Shown: positions 23,694 to 36,346 of the stretch, piece after piece
Numbering within the stretch: position 1 is the first letter of the stretch
How the letters are laid out: each line of letters opens with the position of its first letter
Source of the DNA: Candidula unifasciata
Lineage: Eukaryota; Mollusca; Gastropoda; Stylommatophora; Geomitridae
Length of the DNA: 64,000 bases
Direction of reading: 5' to 3'
Assembly: GCA_905116865.2 (NCBI GenBank)
Contig: CAJHNH020001147.1
Location: 241,501 to 305,500 of the forward strand
Notes under the pieces: model-generated
What the model saw: the letters and a program-made list of their open reading frames with translations, nothing else
What the model was told of the DNA's origin: nothing
The model's database searches: none
Translations under genes and position numbers: made by a program

Positions 23694-25127
23694 AAACAGA
23701 CCACTCGCCTTTATCTGAATCTACAATTCACAACATTAGGTTGGGCACAGTTGAAAAGCATTCTGAATGAAATGCACAGCTCAGTGTCGCGCCGAGCCCT
23801 CAACTCAGTAGCTGGGCGACGAACTTATATCCTTTCAGTCTACAGATGAAGGAAAATGCAACAACTAACTATCGTCAGAAGCAAAAAGCTTGCCACGACT
23901 AAAACAATCAACCTGACTATCCGCCATACTGACAGAAAGCAATGTTTACCAAAAACCTGTATTTTACTTATAGTGTAGGTCATCAGGCTGTGGCAGTCCC
24001 TTGTGTGCATAGACTTCCGTCTCGTGTACTGCTAGTAATTTCTGACACAATTATCTTCCATACTATCACACCAAACTGTTCAGCATCATCTCTCTCGGCC
24101 TCTCTAAACCTCCAGCTTTCACACTGATGTCATGTGAATATTGGTTCACTGCCTCTCATGCAGAAGCATTCCAACTGACGGCCCCAGATAGCTGTTTCCT
24201 ACGACATGCTCTTGTTGAGAAGGCAGTGGGTCAATTCTTGTTTTCTTCCACAATGGGGCTGGGTACCCGTTCGGGGACAATCAGTTCTAATCGCAAGCTA
24301 ATATTTTCCAAGACCAGGTTTGCACACGTAACACCAATTTATAAATTACATCACTTCGACGTTATCTAATTACATTTTAGGAAAATTGTGATTATCGTAA
24401 CGTAGAGAATTGGAGTGTCGTATCTGTCATGACGAAGGTAACAGTATTCCCCTCTCGTCCACGACTGACCATGAGCTGACCACTAGCCATAGCTCATTTC
24501 TGTATATATGTGTATCCACAGATCAGTTTGTCGAAAGATGTTCCTGCGCGATTACCGTGGTCAAATTTCCTGGAGCCAATAGAAATAGTTTCCCTGTTCA
24601 GACTTGTGTATTTACATCCAGCGCCGATTTTTCTTCTCCTTCTTGTCTCTACCCGTGGAACGCCTCGCGGCGTCAGGGCAGGAAGAGATCTCTAGAACTG
24701 GCCCTTCAGCGCCGATTGTTCTATAAAATTAGGGATCAATAGTCAGCTCCAAAAGTTGTGCCCAACGTTAAAAATTGTAAATTGCTGAAATCTGGAATGC
24801 AACCTGTTTATAATCATGTCCTATTAGGAAAATAATTCTATTGTAAAAAGCATATAGTTTTCATTCAACCTTATTTGAGGTACAAGAAAAAAAAAAAAGA
24901 CAGACACCAACTCAATGAGCATGTTAACAATAAATGGATTTTGGCAAATCATCAATAGTGTTTGAGACATTTGTTAAAGTTTGAGGGCACAACATTTGCA
25001 ACGGACTATAGCAATATATGCTCAATGCGACACATGTGAAAATGGTCACGTACTTGCGTTACTAATTATTATTAGAAAAATTTTTTTTAAAGAAAGAAAG
25101 TTGACAGTTCTGACTACAAAGTGTCTA
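23694..25127. other. Intergenic or SLC5 3' UTR
   Basis: AT-moderate. Apart from the Family B piece at 24160-24295 nothing is recognised. The position of the transporter polyA site is not clear. Confidence 0.4.
24160..24295 (-). mobile_element. Family B retroposon 5' fragment, reverse orientation
   Basis: ACGACATGCTCTTGTTGAGA, GGCAGTGGGTCAATTCTTG and CCACAATGGGGCTGGGTACC match the upstream part of the family. Confidence 0.55.
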
Positions 25128-25680
25128 CAAGGTGGTATCAATACTGAGCACACCAGAGCCACCATGGTGTAGTGGACAAGGCAGTATCAATACTGAGCAC
25201 ACCAGAGCCACCATGGTGTAGTGGACAAGGCAGTATCAATACTGAGCACACCAGAGCCACCATGGTGTAGTGGACAAGGCAGTATCAATACTGAGCACAC
25301 CAGAGCCACCATGGTGTAGTGGACAAGGCAGTATCAATACTGAGCACACCAGAGCCACCATGGTGTAGTGGACAAGGCAGTATCAATACTGAGCACACCA
25401 GAGCCACCATGGTGTAGTGGACAAGGCAGTATCAATACTGAGCACACCAGAGCCACCATGGTGTAGTGGACAAGGCAGTATCAATACTGAGCACACCAGA
25501 GCCACCATGGTGTAAAGGACAAGGTGGTATCAATACTGAGCACACCAGAGCCACCATGGTGTAGTGGACAAGGCAGTATCAATACTGAGCACACCAGAGC
25601 CACCATGGTGTAAAGGACAAGGTGGTATCAATACTGAGCACACCAGAGCCACCATGGTGTAGTGGACAAGGCGGTATCAA
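25128..25680. repeat. 49-bp tandem array containing a SINE box A, about 11 copies
   Basis: Unit GGCAGTATCAATACTGAGCA plus CACCAGAGCCACCATGGTGT plus AGTGGACAA. ATGGTGTAGTGG is the box A head of SINE family A, and the array runs straight into a full SINE A copy at 25680. Confidence 0.95.
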
Positions 25681-25930
25681 TACTCTGGTGTAGTGGACAG
25701 ATGCTCTCCTGCAGATCCGAAATGCAGATTCCAAACAAAGTCAGTTTTTTTTCCTTCCAAAAAAAAAAAAAAAGACCTTGGCTCCCAAGTCTTAAATGGG
25801 AACCAGGTAGAGTCCTGGGAAGTAAAGGTGTCATGCTGACAACACCCACCGAGGTCTATAAAAATATAGGTCTAGTCCTATATGCCCAATACACCTGAAT
25901 GTGTGAAAAGGGTCCTTGACTTTACGTTGC
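25680..25930 (+). mobile_element. SINE family A copy joined to a 49-bp array
   Basis: Begins CTGGTGTAGTGGACAGATGC (box A) and carries the full body (GGGAACCAGGTAGAGTCCTG; CTATATGCCCAATACACC) and the CTTGACTTTAC tail. A poly-A run interrupts it after the head. Confidence 0.75.
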
Positions 25931-27784
25931 CACAAAGTGTATATTAAACTAGGCGTACCACCAGAAAGACAATCTCCACTTATTCGTCAACTCAACTAGC
26001 CAGCGACCACATCTGTGAGACAGTATTTAGAGAAACTATTTATTACTGGAGATTTAACATGGTATTATTATTTACAAAATAAATGTCAATGTTAACACTG
26101 AAACTATCCAGCCTTCATTGCTTTATTGATTCATTTGTGAAGCCTCACCTGGACTATGTCACACAGACTATTGATGAACAATGGCATATGTTCCTGAAGT
26201 TACTTTAGCAGATACCAAGAGAGATTATTTCTCAGGCACGTAGTTCCAAAAAAAACAACAACAAAAAACAATGGATGGTTAACATAAATTTTGTAGCTGA
26301 TGGATGAGAAGAAAAAGAATGAAAAAAAAGAATATTACAGAATACATAAAGATATAGTAGATACACAGAGCTAGCATGAAAGGTAAAAAGAAGTCAACAG
26401 AGAGAGAGAGAGAGAGAGATCGAAACAGAGAGCAAGGGAGAGACACAGAGCAAGAGACAGAGAGACAGACAGAAGAGAGAGAGAGAAGCTGAAGATAATG
26501 GCTTCGCTAGGACAGACTCTGCACATGTGTGTAGTACCAGCTTGTGCCTATCACAGAAAAGCCAGTGAAGTTTTGCAAAGAATATAATTAGATTTATATA
26601 AAAAACTGAGTAAGAGACATAAAGATGTAAGAAGACTATACCTGCAGACAGACAAAATAGGTGGATGTACCCACAGATAACAGAACTAGACAGACATAGA
26701 CGATCTAGATGTACACACAGACAGAATTTAACAGTATTTCCCCAAGTATAATCTGCACTTATTGCCAAAAATATAGGGTTTTACCAAAAGCTTGCATCTT
26801 ATACAATGGTATGAGATTTTTACAATCATTATTATTTTTTTCTCTAAATGGTTGGTATCAAAATCAAGGTGCGCCTCATACATAGGATCATTTTATACTT
26901 AGAGAAATATGGTATTTTAACCTTGATTTTATGAAATGTTAGGTTAACTGATTCTGCCTCATGTCTATGTGGAGCCCCTTCAAACCTAGATATACAGACA
27001 GTGTTTAGGTAACATCAACTTTGGGATTGGGAGTTTAGAAATTTGGTCAACCTTAAAAGAACACTGGGCGGAGAACACAATTCTGCCATTGCTGGGCATT
27101 GATTCAGGATAACTGCCTGCATACAAAATGTATTAACCACAACAGACTACATAATATTTACATATAAAAAGCCTCGTGTGGGTTCCAAGACGCCATCTTG
27201 GGTGAAACTAGAGTAGACCCACTGCACCCCACCCCCCCCCCCCACCCTCCCGAAAACCCCAGGTGTGTAACACAAAGCGAATAAGAAGTGACTAGTGTGA
27301 AATCAGACGTGGTGAACCAAAAGGCAGAGATACTGCAGCCTAGCTGTTAACCTCAGTGCAAAGTACCAACATTCCCTATAAGGGAGGCTACAGAAGAAGA
27401 AGGAGGAGGAGAATAAAATGATGATATAATTGTCGAGTTTAAATTTGTGTAAAATGCTTGAGCTCCAACGTACAACAATAAGATATTTGTGCCAGATGCA
27501 TGCCAGATTGTAATGCTGAAAATTAGGAACAGAGTCCAGTCAGAATACTGATAATTAATCTCTAACAGAAAACAAACCCACACACACACACACACAAACT
27601 GGCTGTACAAACAAGTGAAATGCTAACAACACTAGCACTTGCTGATATATGCACATAAACAAGAGAAACAGCATTAAATAATTTTTTTTTGAAACTGTTC
27701 GTCATAAAAAGTTAATACGCCTCAACAATTATTTTCTGGCCTAAATCTAGATGTGACCAATAGACACTCACAACTGTGTTTGTT
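25931..27784. other. Intergenic stretch
   Basis: Holds the GA tract at 26.4 kb, a Family B 5' fragment near 27175-27235 (GTGTGGGTTCCAAGACGCCA) followed by poly-C, and a CA run at 27580. No gene seen. Confidence 0.5.
26398..26490. repeat. (GA)n-rich tract
   Basis: GAGAGAGA runs with CAGA interruptions. Confidence 0.9.
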
Positions 27785-29210
27785 TCCTATTATTGAGTCA
27801 TTACACTTTGCATGACCTGAAGCAGTATGTGATCAAACAACTTCAAGGTGTTTCCTATTATTGAGTCATTACACTTTGCATGACCTGAAGCAGTATGTGA
27901 TCAAACAACTTCAAGGTGTTTCCTCTTATTGAGTCATTACACTTTGCATGACCTGAAGCAGTATGTGATCAAACAACTTCAAGGTGTTTCCTATTATTGA
28001 GTCATTACACTTTGCATGACCTGAAGCAGTATGTGATCAAACAACTTCAAGGTGTTTCCTATTATTGAGTCATTACACTTTGCATGACCTGAAGCAGTAT
28101 GTGATCAAACAACTTCAAGGTGTTTCCTATCATTGAGTCATTACACTTTGCATGACCTGAAGCAGTATGTGATCAAACAACTTCAAGGTGTTTCCTATGA
28201 TTGAGTCATTACACTTTGCATGACCTGAAGCAGTATGTGATCAAACAACTTCAAGGTGTTTCCTATCATTGAGTCATTACACTTTGCATGACCTGAAGCA
28301 GTATGTGATCAAACAACTTCAAGGTGTTTCCTATTATTGAGTCATTACACTTTGCATGACCTGAAGCAGTATGTGATCAAACAACTTCAAGGTGTTTCCT
28401 ATTATTGAGTCATTACACTTTGCATGACCTGAAGCAGTATGTGATCAAACAACTTCAAGGTGTTTCCTATTATTGAGTCATTACACTTTGCATGACCTGA
28501 AGCAGTATGTGATCAAACAACTTCAAGGTGTTTCCTATTATTGAGTCATTACACTTTGCATGACCTGAAGCAGTATGTGATCAAACAACTTCAAGGTGTT
28601 TCCTATTATTGAGTCATTACACTTTGCATGACCTGAAGCAGTATGTGATCAAACAACTTCAAGGTGTTTCCTATTATTGAGTCATTACACTTTGCATGAC
28701 CTGAAGCAGTATGTGATCAAACAACTTCAAGGTGTTTCCTCTCATTGAGTCATTACACTTTGCATGACCTGAAGCAGTATGTGATCAAACAACTTCAAGG
28801 TGTTTCCTCTCATTGAGTCATTACACTTTGCATGACCTGAAGCAGTATGTGATCAAACAACTTCAAGGTGTTTCCTCTTATTGAGTCATTACACTTTGCA
28901 TGACCTGAAGCAGTATGTGATCAAACAACTTCAAGGTGTTTCCTCTTATTGAGTCATTACACTTTGCATGACCTGAAGCAGTATGTGATCAAACAACTTC
29001 AAGGTGTTTCCTATTATTGAGTCATTACACTTTGCATGACCTGAAGCAGTATGTGATCAAACAACTTCAAGGTGTTTCCTCTTATTGAGTCATTACACTT
29101 TGCATGACCTGAAGCAGTATGTGATCAAACAACTTCAAGGTGTTTCCTATTATTGAGTCATTACACTTTGCATGACCTGAAGCAGTATGTGATCAAACAA
29201 CTTCAAGTTG
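27785..29210. repeat. 68-bp tandem array, about 21 copies, each with TGAGTCA
   Basis: Unit GTGTTTCCTATTATTGAGTC, ATTACACTTTGCATGACCTG, AAGCAGTATGTGATCAAACA, ACTTCAAG. Copies differ only at two or three bases near CCTATTATT. Every copy keeps TTGAGTCATT. Confidence 0.97.
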
Positions 29211-29394
29211 CTTCCTTTCCTCATTATTATTATAATGAGTAGTAAACACTTCCAGTGAAATCCCTCTCTTCCAAACAATGTCTGTATTCAGATAAAGTTT
29301 CACAATCATGTCTTATTCAGATAAACAATTTCCAAATAATGTCTGCATTCAGGCAAATAATTTCCAAATAATGTCAGTACTCATAAACAGGATG

Positions 29395-29545
29395 GGCTGT
29401 CCTGGGAAAGTAAAGACAGCCGGCGTAATGCTGACCACATAACCCACAGAGTGCTGATGGTCTGTAAAAATATGGGACGCTCTGCCCATATGCCCGATAC
29501 GCCTAAAGGCGTGGAAAGGGATCTTTACTTTTTTTTATTTTTTTT
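29395..29545 (+). mobile_element. 5'-truncated SINE family A copy
   Basis: GTAAAGACAGCCGGCGTAAT, ATGCCCGATACGCCTAAAGG and the tail GGATCTTTACTTTTTTTTAT match the family body and end. Confidence 0.75.
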
Positions 29546-29880
29546 ACTCATAAACAATTTTCAAATAATGTCTGCATTAAGGTAAAAAATTTCAAAATAA
29601 TGTCTGTACTCAGATAAACAATTTTCAAATAATGTCTGCATTAAGGTAAATAATTTCCAAATAATGTCTGTACTCAGATAAACAATTTTCAAATAATGTC
29701 TGTGTTCAGATAAATAATTTCCAAAAAAAAAAAAATGTCTGTACTCAGATAAACAGTTTCTAAATGTCTGTATTCAGATAAAGTTTTACAATTATGTCTA
29801 TTCAGATAAACAATTTCCAAATAAAGTCTGTATTAAAATAAGTAATTTCACAATCATGTCTGTTTAGAAAATTTGATAAC
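29546..29880. repeat. Degenerate AT-rich repeat
   Basis: Imperfect copies of CAGATAAACAATTTCCAAAT and AATGTCTGTATT, about 30 bp apart; they begin at 29270 and are interrupted by the SINE at 29395. Confidence 0.75.
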
Positions 29881-29993
<113 letters not shown>

Positions 29994-30019
29994 AGTATTA
30001 TATCTTCAGATCTATATTT

Positions 30020-30260
30020 TCAACATATGAAACAACCGTCTTTTCTTAAGATTTATACTTTCTACAAACACATGCTTTTTTTCAGATCTTTACTTTCCAC
30101 ACTCAAAAAGAGTCTTTTCTTCAGATCTATACTTTCTAAAAACACAGATTTTTTTTCCAGATCTATACTTTCTAAAAACACAGATTTTTTTTCCAGATCT
30201 ATACTTTCCAGCAAATAAAAAATCAGACTCACTTAGTGATCTGTACATTCCAAAAAAAAA
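30020..30260. repeat. Imperfect ~40-bp repeat, about 6 copies
   Basis: Degenerate copies of CAGATCTATACTTTCTAAAA followed by ACACAGATTTTTTTTC. Confidence 0.8.
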
Positions 30261-31189
30261 TAAGTTTCGCTGACAGATCTCAATTTTCTGAACCATGCTG
30301 AGATTCAACAATCTAACAAACAACTTCCTCAGATTCCCAGCTCACAACCAAAAAGTTGCAAACAAACAAACCGCAACAGTAAACAATATGAACCGGAACC
30401 TGTATGAAACAAGCCGTGTTGCATCACTTGCAAAAACAAGATTTAAAAAAAAAAAGGATCTTTCAATTATCACATTGGGTTTTTAAAAAAAGATATTTAC
30501 TTAAAATGGCATTTAAAGTATAGTATAAAAGAAATGCATACAAATTTCAAGATGCTAATATATTCACAAACACACCAAAATATACAAATAAAAAAAAAAA
30601 GTCCAAGTAATGTGGACAGAAGGTTAATAATGTCATAAACCTGTAGTTTGTAAAAAACCTGATCTTATTAAGATTACAAAAGGAATAGAAGGTTAATGAT
30701 TGTAGATAGCTAGAAAGCTGAGCTTCTAAGAAAAACCCATGCTCTGATTGTGGAAGACTATCATTAATGCAAGTGGGTCATGCATATATGCATGCACACA
30801 CACAACAGACAGACAGACAGATGCACACACACAAACACATCATCATTATGGCACAATTACATGCAAAAGAAAAATGTTAATCTGTGCATGGATACAAGTA
30901 ATATAAACAACCAAATACAAAAGTTAAATTCCTGATAAGCACCAAAGTTAAGAAATTATTTAAAACAATTATTACTCATTATAAACTCACATAATGTCAC
31001 CGGCAAATTAAGTATAATCAACAAAGTAAAACTGACATCATATGTTTTTAGAAACACTCCATCCCACTCTTCAGCAGCAACAAGCACAGAGTTCCAATAC
31101 TAATGTGTCAGTAGTATAATTTACCATAACTGTTATAGTAATGTTTTCCAGCCCCCGAAAGAGAGTGACTTCCCCTCCCAACATGCCTT
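30261..31189. other. AT-rich intergenic stretch
   Basis: Poly-A runs and a CA/GACA patch at 30795. No gene seen. Confidence 0.5.
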
Positions 31190-31450
31190 GCCAAGTCACA
31201 GGGCCTGTCCTATGTTGCGGGGGGTGTCACGCTTACTGACCGGCCCGCAACATCGTATTTCACTTCTTGTTGTCACTCACCGGCAATATCGCATGTTCTA
31301 TATTCCACAATGTGAGTGCTTTTAACAGTCCTAAAGCAGGTAGAACTGGCCCTAACCTCAACCCCCCCCCCCCCCCCACCCAACAGCCCCAGTCTATGTC
31401 CCACGACTGCATGCCTGTTGAAAGTGTCATAAAATGAATGAACTATGTAG
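31190..31450. repeat. Interspersed repeat shared with 7.85-8.06 kb
   Basis: AATGTGAGTGCTTTTAACAG, GTAGAACTGGCCCTAACCTC and CAGCCCCAGTCTATGTCCCA parallel the 7.9 kb copy; a poly-C run lies inside. Confidence 0.5.
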
Positions 31451-33604
31451 CACCAGCAATGATCCCCAGAAATCTCTGTAAATACATTTGTGAATTGAAC
31501 AATGCAGCTGTGAAATAAACTCAAACCTTCTAGCACAAGGCAAACGGTTCGACAACTCTGCCACATAAAATCCATTAAGGGAGTACAGTAAGTGGTGTAA
31601 AGGTATTGTTAGGAGTGCTGTCGCCCTCATTTCAACGTTGGTGGTAAACGTGCCTTTTATATCTGCCAAATAAAGTTGATCACTAGTGACCTACAAATTA
31701 AGCAAAGACTATTTTTGACAACAGATTATTATTCAAAACCAATTCTGATCAACTGTATATTATTTATAATGATTCCAAATCTCCTATAAAATTAATATAA
31801 AAATCTTTTTTGGCAAATTTATTCAACAAACAGGCGGTAGCTAAAATTTGCAGAAACTGTAACAATACAAACGAACAATCCTGCATTAGGTTAACATAAA
31901 GATCATGTGGTAAAATTAAATTGTTGTGGTAGTAATGTGACCATTTTGAACTTCCAGCGATGAGATAAACAGAGTTTCTGAGGAAGACAATGTGATTTGT
32001 GTATTTCAGTGGAAAGGACTCAATTGTGTGTGCTTCACTGTTATGTTGAAAGTAGAAGTAATGCACCCGATGAGATATAAAAAAAATATACAAGCCAATA
32101 AATAGTGTAAAGCATTGATTGTGTCTAATAATGTGACCATGAAATCATCCTTAATCAATTATTCCCAATAAAAAATTTCTTCATATTCCTTACTGTGTAA
32201 TCAATAAATGTCAGTGAGCAATTACTTGTATTAACTAATTTTTACCATGACTAATTATTTATCACAATGTTATATTAATGACCAATTATTGTTAATAAAT
32301 TACTCTGTATGGTTAATCACTACAAGTTAATAATTGCTGAGGATATAAAAAGATAAAATAATTATGGACTGTTAAATAATACTAGGAACATTATAAATAT
32401 TCAATTTATTGACAAGAACTTTCCATCAAAAGCATTATACAAAATTATCAAGTCAATAATTAATGGCTGCCTCGAGAAATTGCAATAACTAGCTACTATA
32501 TAATCAATTCAGACCCAACAGTACCTGGCACAGATGCCAGATATTCTCAGCCTCTAGTGAACAGTTGACAGCCCTTTCTGTGGCGTTAGTGAAACCTCAA
32601 CATCGTTTTGATTACATCAGATTTGACCTTACTTCTTGGTGTTCTCCTTCTTGTCTTGCAGTGACAAAACAAGTTTTTGATTATTTTGAATTTGATTTTT
32701 TTTCTTTCTTCTCTGCCAGTAAAAATACATCAAGTTTTTAATTATATCAAATCTGATTTCTCTGATGCTCACTTTCTTCTCCGGCAGTAAAACTAAATCA
32801 ATTTGTTTATTGTTTCAAATTTGATTTCTTGCATGTTCACTTTCTTCTGTCAGTAAAACTATATAAAATTTTTAATTATATTAAACAATATTTGCCTCCT
32901 TTGATGTTTTTATTCTCCAACCTCTAACTGAACAAACAGGGTGAAGAATTGGGCACACAGGCCCATCTGAATCCACCTTCCCGAGTAGACTAAACCCTGT
33001 CACTTCCGGTTGTGATACAGCCCTGTAAAATGCAGACATACAGCCCCGCCAGCAGTGATCTGTTCTCAACAAGTTTAGTTAAACTGTACTGGTCCTATGC
33101 GTGCCTGCGCAGAGTTGATAGGCCAGGATATGAACATAACTTAAAACAGCATATGGGGGTGGAGGTTTCTGTACATCAGGCTCTTCCTAAACTTTAGCAG
33201 GCATCCCTACGTTGGTCTCATTACATCCTCCATGCAAAGCCTTCCGTGGATAAACGAAAAGATATACACAAAATGTCTATTTATTGATTATGTTATTGGG
33301 CGAAATGTTGAAAACATTGTGACAAATAGTAAATTTGATGGAAAAGGGGAGAAGGAAAGTCAGAAATAAATGCATAGATGAGTTAGCATAAATCCACAGA
33401 TAAGCCAAATTGAGGTTAATAACAAATGTTGGCTGGCTTCACCGTGTCTACCGCTATCTCTTCGAATATTAGAGTGAAGACCTAATCTCTTCCACGGTGC
33501 GATTCTCAAACCTTTTTTCTTAAACTTGGTGTCTGCAGTGTAAAATACCCTAGCACTCAAAAACCATGAAATGCTAAACTCACTTACTAAGCTCTAAGCC
33601 ACAG
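31451..33604. other. AT-rich intergenic stretch
   Basis: Degenerate TAATTATT-like words around 32150-32480 and three loose copies of a TTTGATTT/CACTTTCTTCT block at 32600-32870. No gene seen. Confidence 0.5.
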
Positions 33605-33760
33605 AAAAACTGAGCTAAAAACACAGACCAGATCCAAGACTTTGGTGACTGAATCAGACAGCAAAACACAGACCAGATCCAAGACTTTGGTGGCTGAATC
33701 AGACAACAAAACACAGATCAGATCCAAGACTCTGCTGACTAAATCAGACAGCATGCCGTG
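33605..33760. repeat. ~53-bp repeat, 3 copies
   Basis: ACAGACCAGATCCAAGACTT and TGAATCAGACAGC recur three times. Confidence 0.85.
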
Positions 33761-33954
33761 ATCTCCAAAGCTTATCAGTGTGAATTTTGATGATGATGAC
33801 GTAATAAAAGGTTGAGCCTTATTAATTAAGTACATAAACAATTAAAACCTTACAATACTGTGACATCCTTATCAAATAATTAATAGGAAGACAAACACAC
33901 AATGAAACACACAATAAGGAAACTTTCTATGTATAGAAGAATACAAGGCGCAGT

Positions 33955-34270
33955 TTTCCTGTCTGAACTCTTTGTGGACTAATCGCCACTTAAGTTGCAT
34001 TTGAATCCATCCCGCGAGGACTAATCACCATTAAAGTGGCGTTTGATAGACACTCTAATACTGTTTTGTTTGCTGGGAAAACAAATTTGTATGAACATGT
34101 TTTGAAAAACTAGAATTAGCGAAAGAACATCCTTTAGATTTTGAAGTTCTACATGGCTTTTGCATCACTTTCCGATTTGTTTTAAATCTTTTAGATGTGA
34201 TACAATTTTTATGTTATTTATCTATACCAAATGATGAGAGAAAAGGTCTAGAGCTGTACATTCTACTCAG
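33955..34270 (+). repeat. Interspersed repeat, uninterrupted copy
   Basis: Same repeat as at 20.17-20.66 kb: GTGGACTAATCGCCACTTAA, AAAACTAGAATTAGCGAAAG and CTATACCAAATGATGAGAG occur in the same order. The family was not recognised. Confidence 0.6.
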
Positions 34271-34299
34271 CCAGATAGTGAAAAAAGTCTTGATATTGT

Positions 34300-34490
34300 G
34301 ATTGATAATGCAGGTGCTCAACCTACTGCCGATAATTTAGGATATTGTGATTGATAATGCATGTGCTCAACCTACTGCAGATAATTTAGGATATTGTGAT
34401 TGATAAGGCAGGTACTCAACCTACTGCCGATAATTTAGGATATTGTGATTGATAATGCATGTGCTCAACCTACTGCCGATAATTTTTGGA
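34300..34490. repeat. ~49-bp repeat, 4 copies
   Basis: GATATTGTGATTGATAATGC and GTGCTCAACCTACTGCCGAT recur four times. Confidence 0.9.
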
Positions 34491-34994
34491 TAGGATGAAG
34501 ATTGAACAAAATATTTCAATCAGATCATCTGTTTTGATGAGCTGTTGTTATCCCAATTTTCTGTTGTTGTGAAATCGGACATGGCAAAAAAAAATTATCA
34601 TAACATCCAAGGTATTTAAATCAACTGTTTCAAAAACTAGCTTACACAAAACTGAACAGAGAAGACGTGAATTCTTAGAAATGGAGGGCAGTGTTGTTGA
34701 ACAAGTTAAAAAGTAAAATAAAAACAACATGTTTTGTGTAAATAACCTTCACACGTGTCTACCATACTTAAAATATTGGGTGATTTTAATAATATTGTGT
34801 TGTAATACTGACATTTAAATAGTTTAGATTTATTCAGCACTCATTTCTCTTTAATTTGGTACACTTTTTCTTCTGAAAGGTTTTAGCTTTGTCATGTTGC
34901 AGTTAAAAAAAAAAAAAAACTTCCTCTCTAAATTATACTGTCCAAGCACCAGAAAAAAAAATGTCGCTCTGAAAGAGTTACGGTAGACTGTTTG

Positions 34995-35790
34995 ACCAGC
35001 AGGTAGAACAGTTCCCACCAACATCAGATTTCTGTCTCTCACCAACAGGTAGAACTGTTCTAACATCAGATTTATGTCTCTCATCAACAGGTAGAACTGT
35101 TCTAACATCAGATTTCTGTCTCTCATCAGCTCATAGAACTGTTGTAACATCAGATTTTTGTCTCTCATCAGCTCATAGAACTGTTGTAACATCAGATTTT
35201 TGTCTCTCATCAATAGGTAGAACTGTTCTAACATCAGATTTTTGTCTCTCATCAACAGGTAGAACTGTTCTAACATCAGATTTCTGTCTCTCAACAGCAG
35301 GTAGAACTGTTCTAACATCAAATTTCTGTCTCTCATCAGCTCGTAGAACTGTTCTACCATCAGATTTCTGTCTCTCATCAGCTTGTAAAACTGTTCTACT
35401 ATCAGATTTCTGTCTCTCATCAGCTCGTAGAACTGTTCTAACATCAGTTTTCTGTCTCTCATCAGCTCATGGGACCGTTGCAACATCAGTTTTCTGTCTC
35501 TCATCAGCTCATGGGACCGTTGCAACATCAGGTTTATTACTCTCATCAACAGGTAGAACTGTTCTAACATCAGATTTCTGTCTGTCATCAGCTTGTGGAA
35601 CCGTTTATCAGATCTATGACTCTCCATCAGCACACAAAGGTGTTCAATCAGCATCATATCTAGGATACCTCAGCAGGTAAAACTGTTCTAACATCAGATC
35701 TATGTCTCTCATCAGGAGGTAGAACTGTTCTAACATCAGATCTATGTCTCTCATCAGGAGGTAGAACTGTTCTAATATCAGATCTATGTC
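34995..35790. repeat. 39-bp tandem array, about 20 copies, downstream of the receptor
   Basis: Unit GTAGAACTGTTCTAACATCA plus GATTTCTGTCTCTCATCAG with AACAG/AGCTC variants. The 13-codon period leaves a 268-residue minus-strand frame (LMRDRNLMLEQFY repeats) open by chance. Probably in or beyond the receptor 3' UTR. Confidence 0.93.
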
Positions 35791-36346
35791 ACTCATAGAT
35801 TAACCATTGTAACTAACTACAGATATAACCGTTACAACTAACATTAGATATAACCGTTGTAACTAACATCAGATATAACCATTATAACATCAGACACAAC
35901 GGTTGTAACTAACATCAGACATAACTGTTGTAACTAACATCAGATATAACTGTTGTAACTAACATGAGACACAACGGCTGTAACTAACATCAGACACAAC
36001 CATTGTAACTAACATCAGATATAACCGTTGTAACTAACATCAGATATAACCTTTGTAACTAACATCAAACATAATCATTGTAACCAACATCAGACATAAC
36101 TGTTGTAATCAACATCAGATATAACCGTTGAAACTATATCAGACATAATCATTGTAACCAACATCAGATATAACCATTGTAACTAACATCAGACATAATC
36201 ATTGTAACCAACATCAGATATAACCGTTGTAACCAACATCAGATATAACCGTTGTAACCAACATCAGACATAATCAATGTAACCAACATCAGATATAATC
36301 ATTGTAACCAACATCAGACATAACCGTTGTAACTAACATCAGACCC
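35790..36346. repeat. 25-bp array starting in the receptor's last codons, about 22 copies
   Basis: On the minus strand the unit is TCTGATGTTAGTTACAACGG plus TTATG. The first unit encodes SDVSYNGYV at the receptor C-terminus, and the stop is the TGA at the start of the second unit. Later units vary (TTGGTTACAATGATTATA). Confidence 0.93.

Noticed and set aside
27785..29210. CRISPR-like direct repeats
   Set aside because: Units are contiguous 68-bp copies without unique spacers, in a eukaryotic genome; the same holds for all other arrays here.
34851..35657. 268-residue minus ORF of LMRDRNLMLEQFY repeats
   Set aside because: The 39-bp period keeps one frame open; it lies downstream of the receptor stop and shows no coding border.
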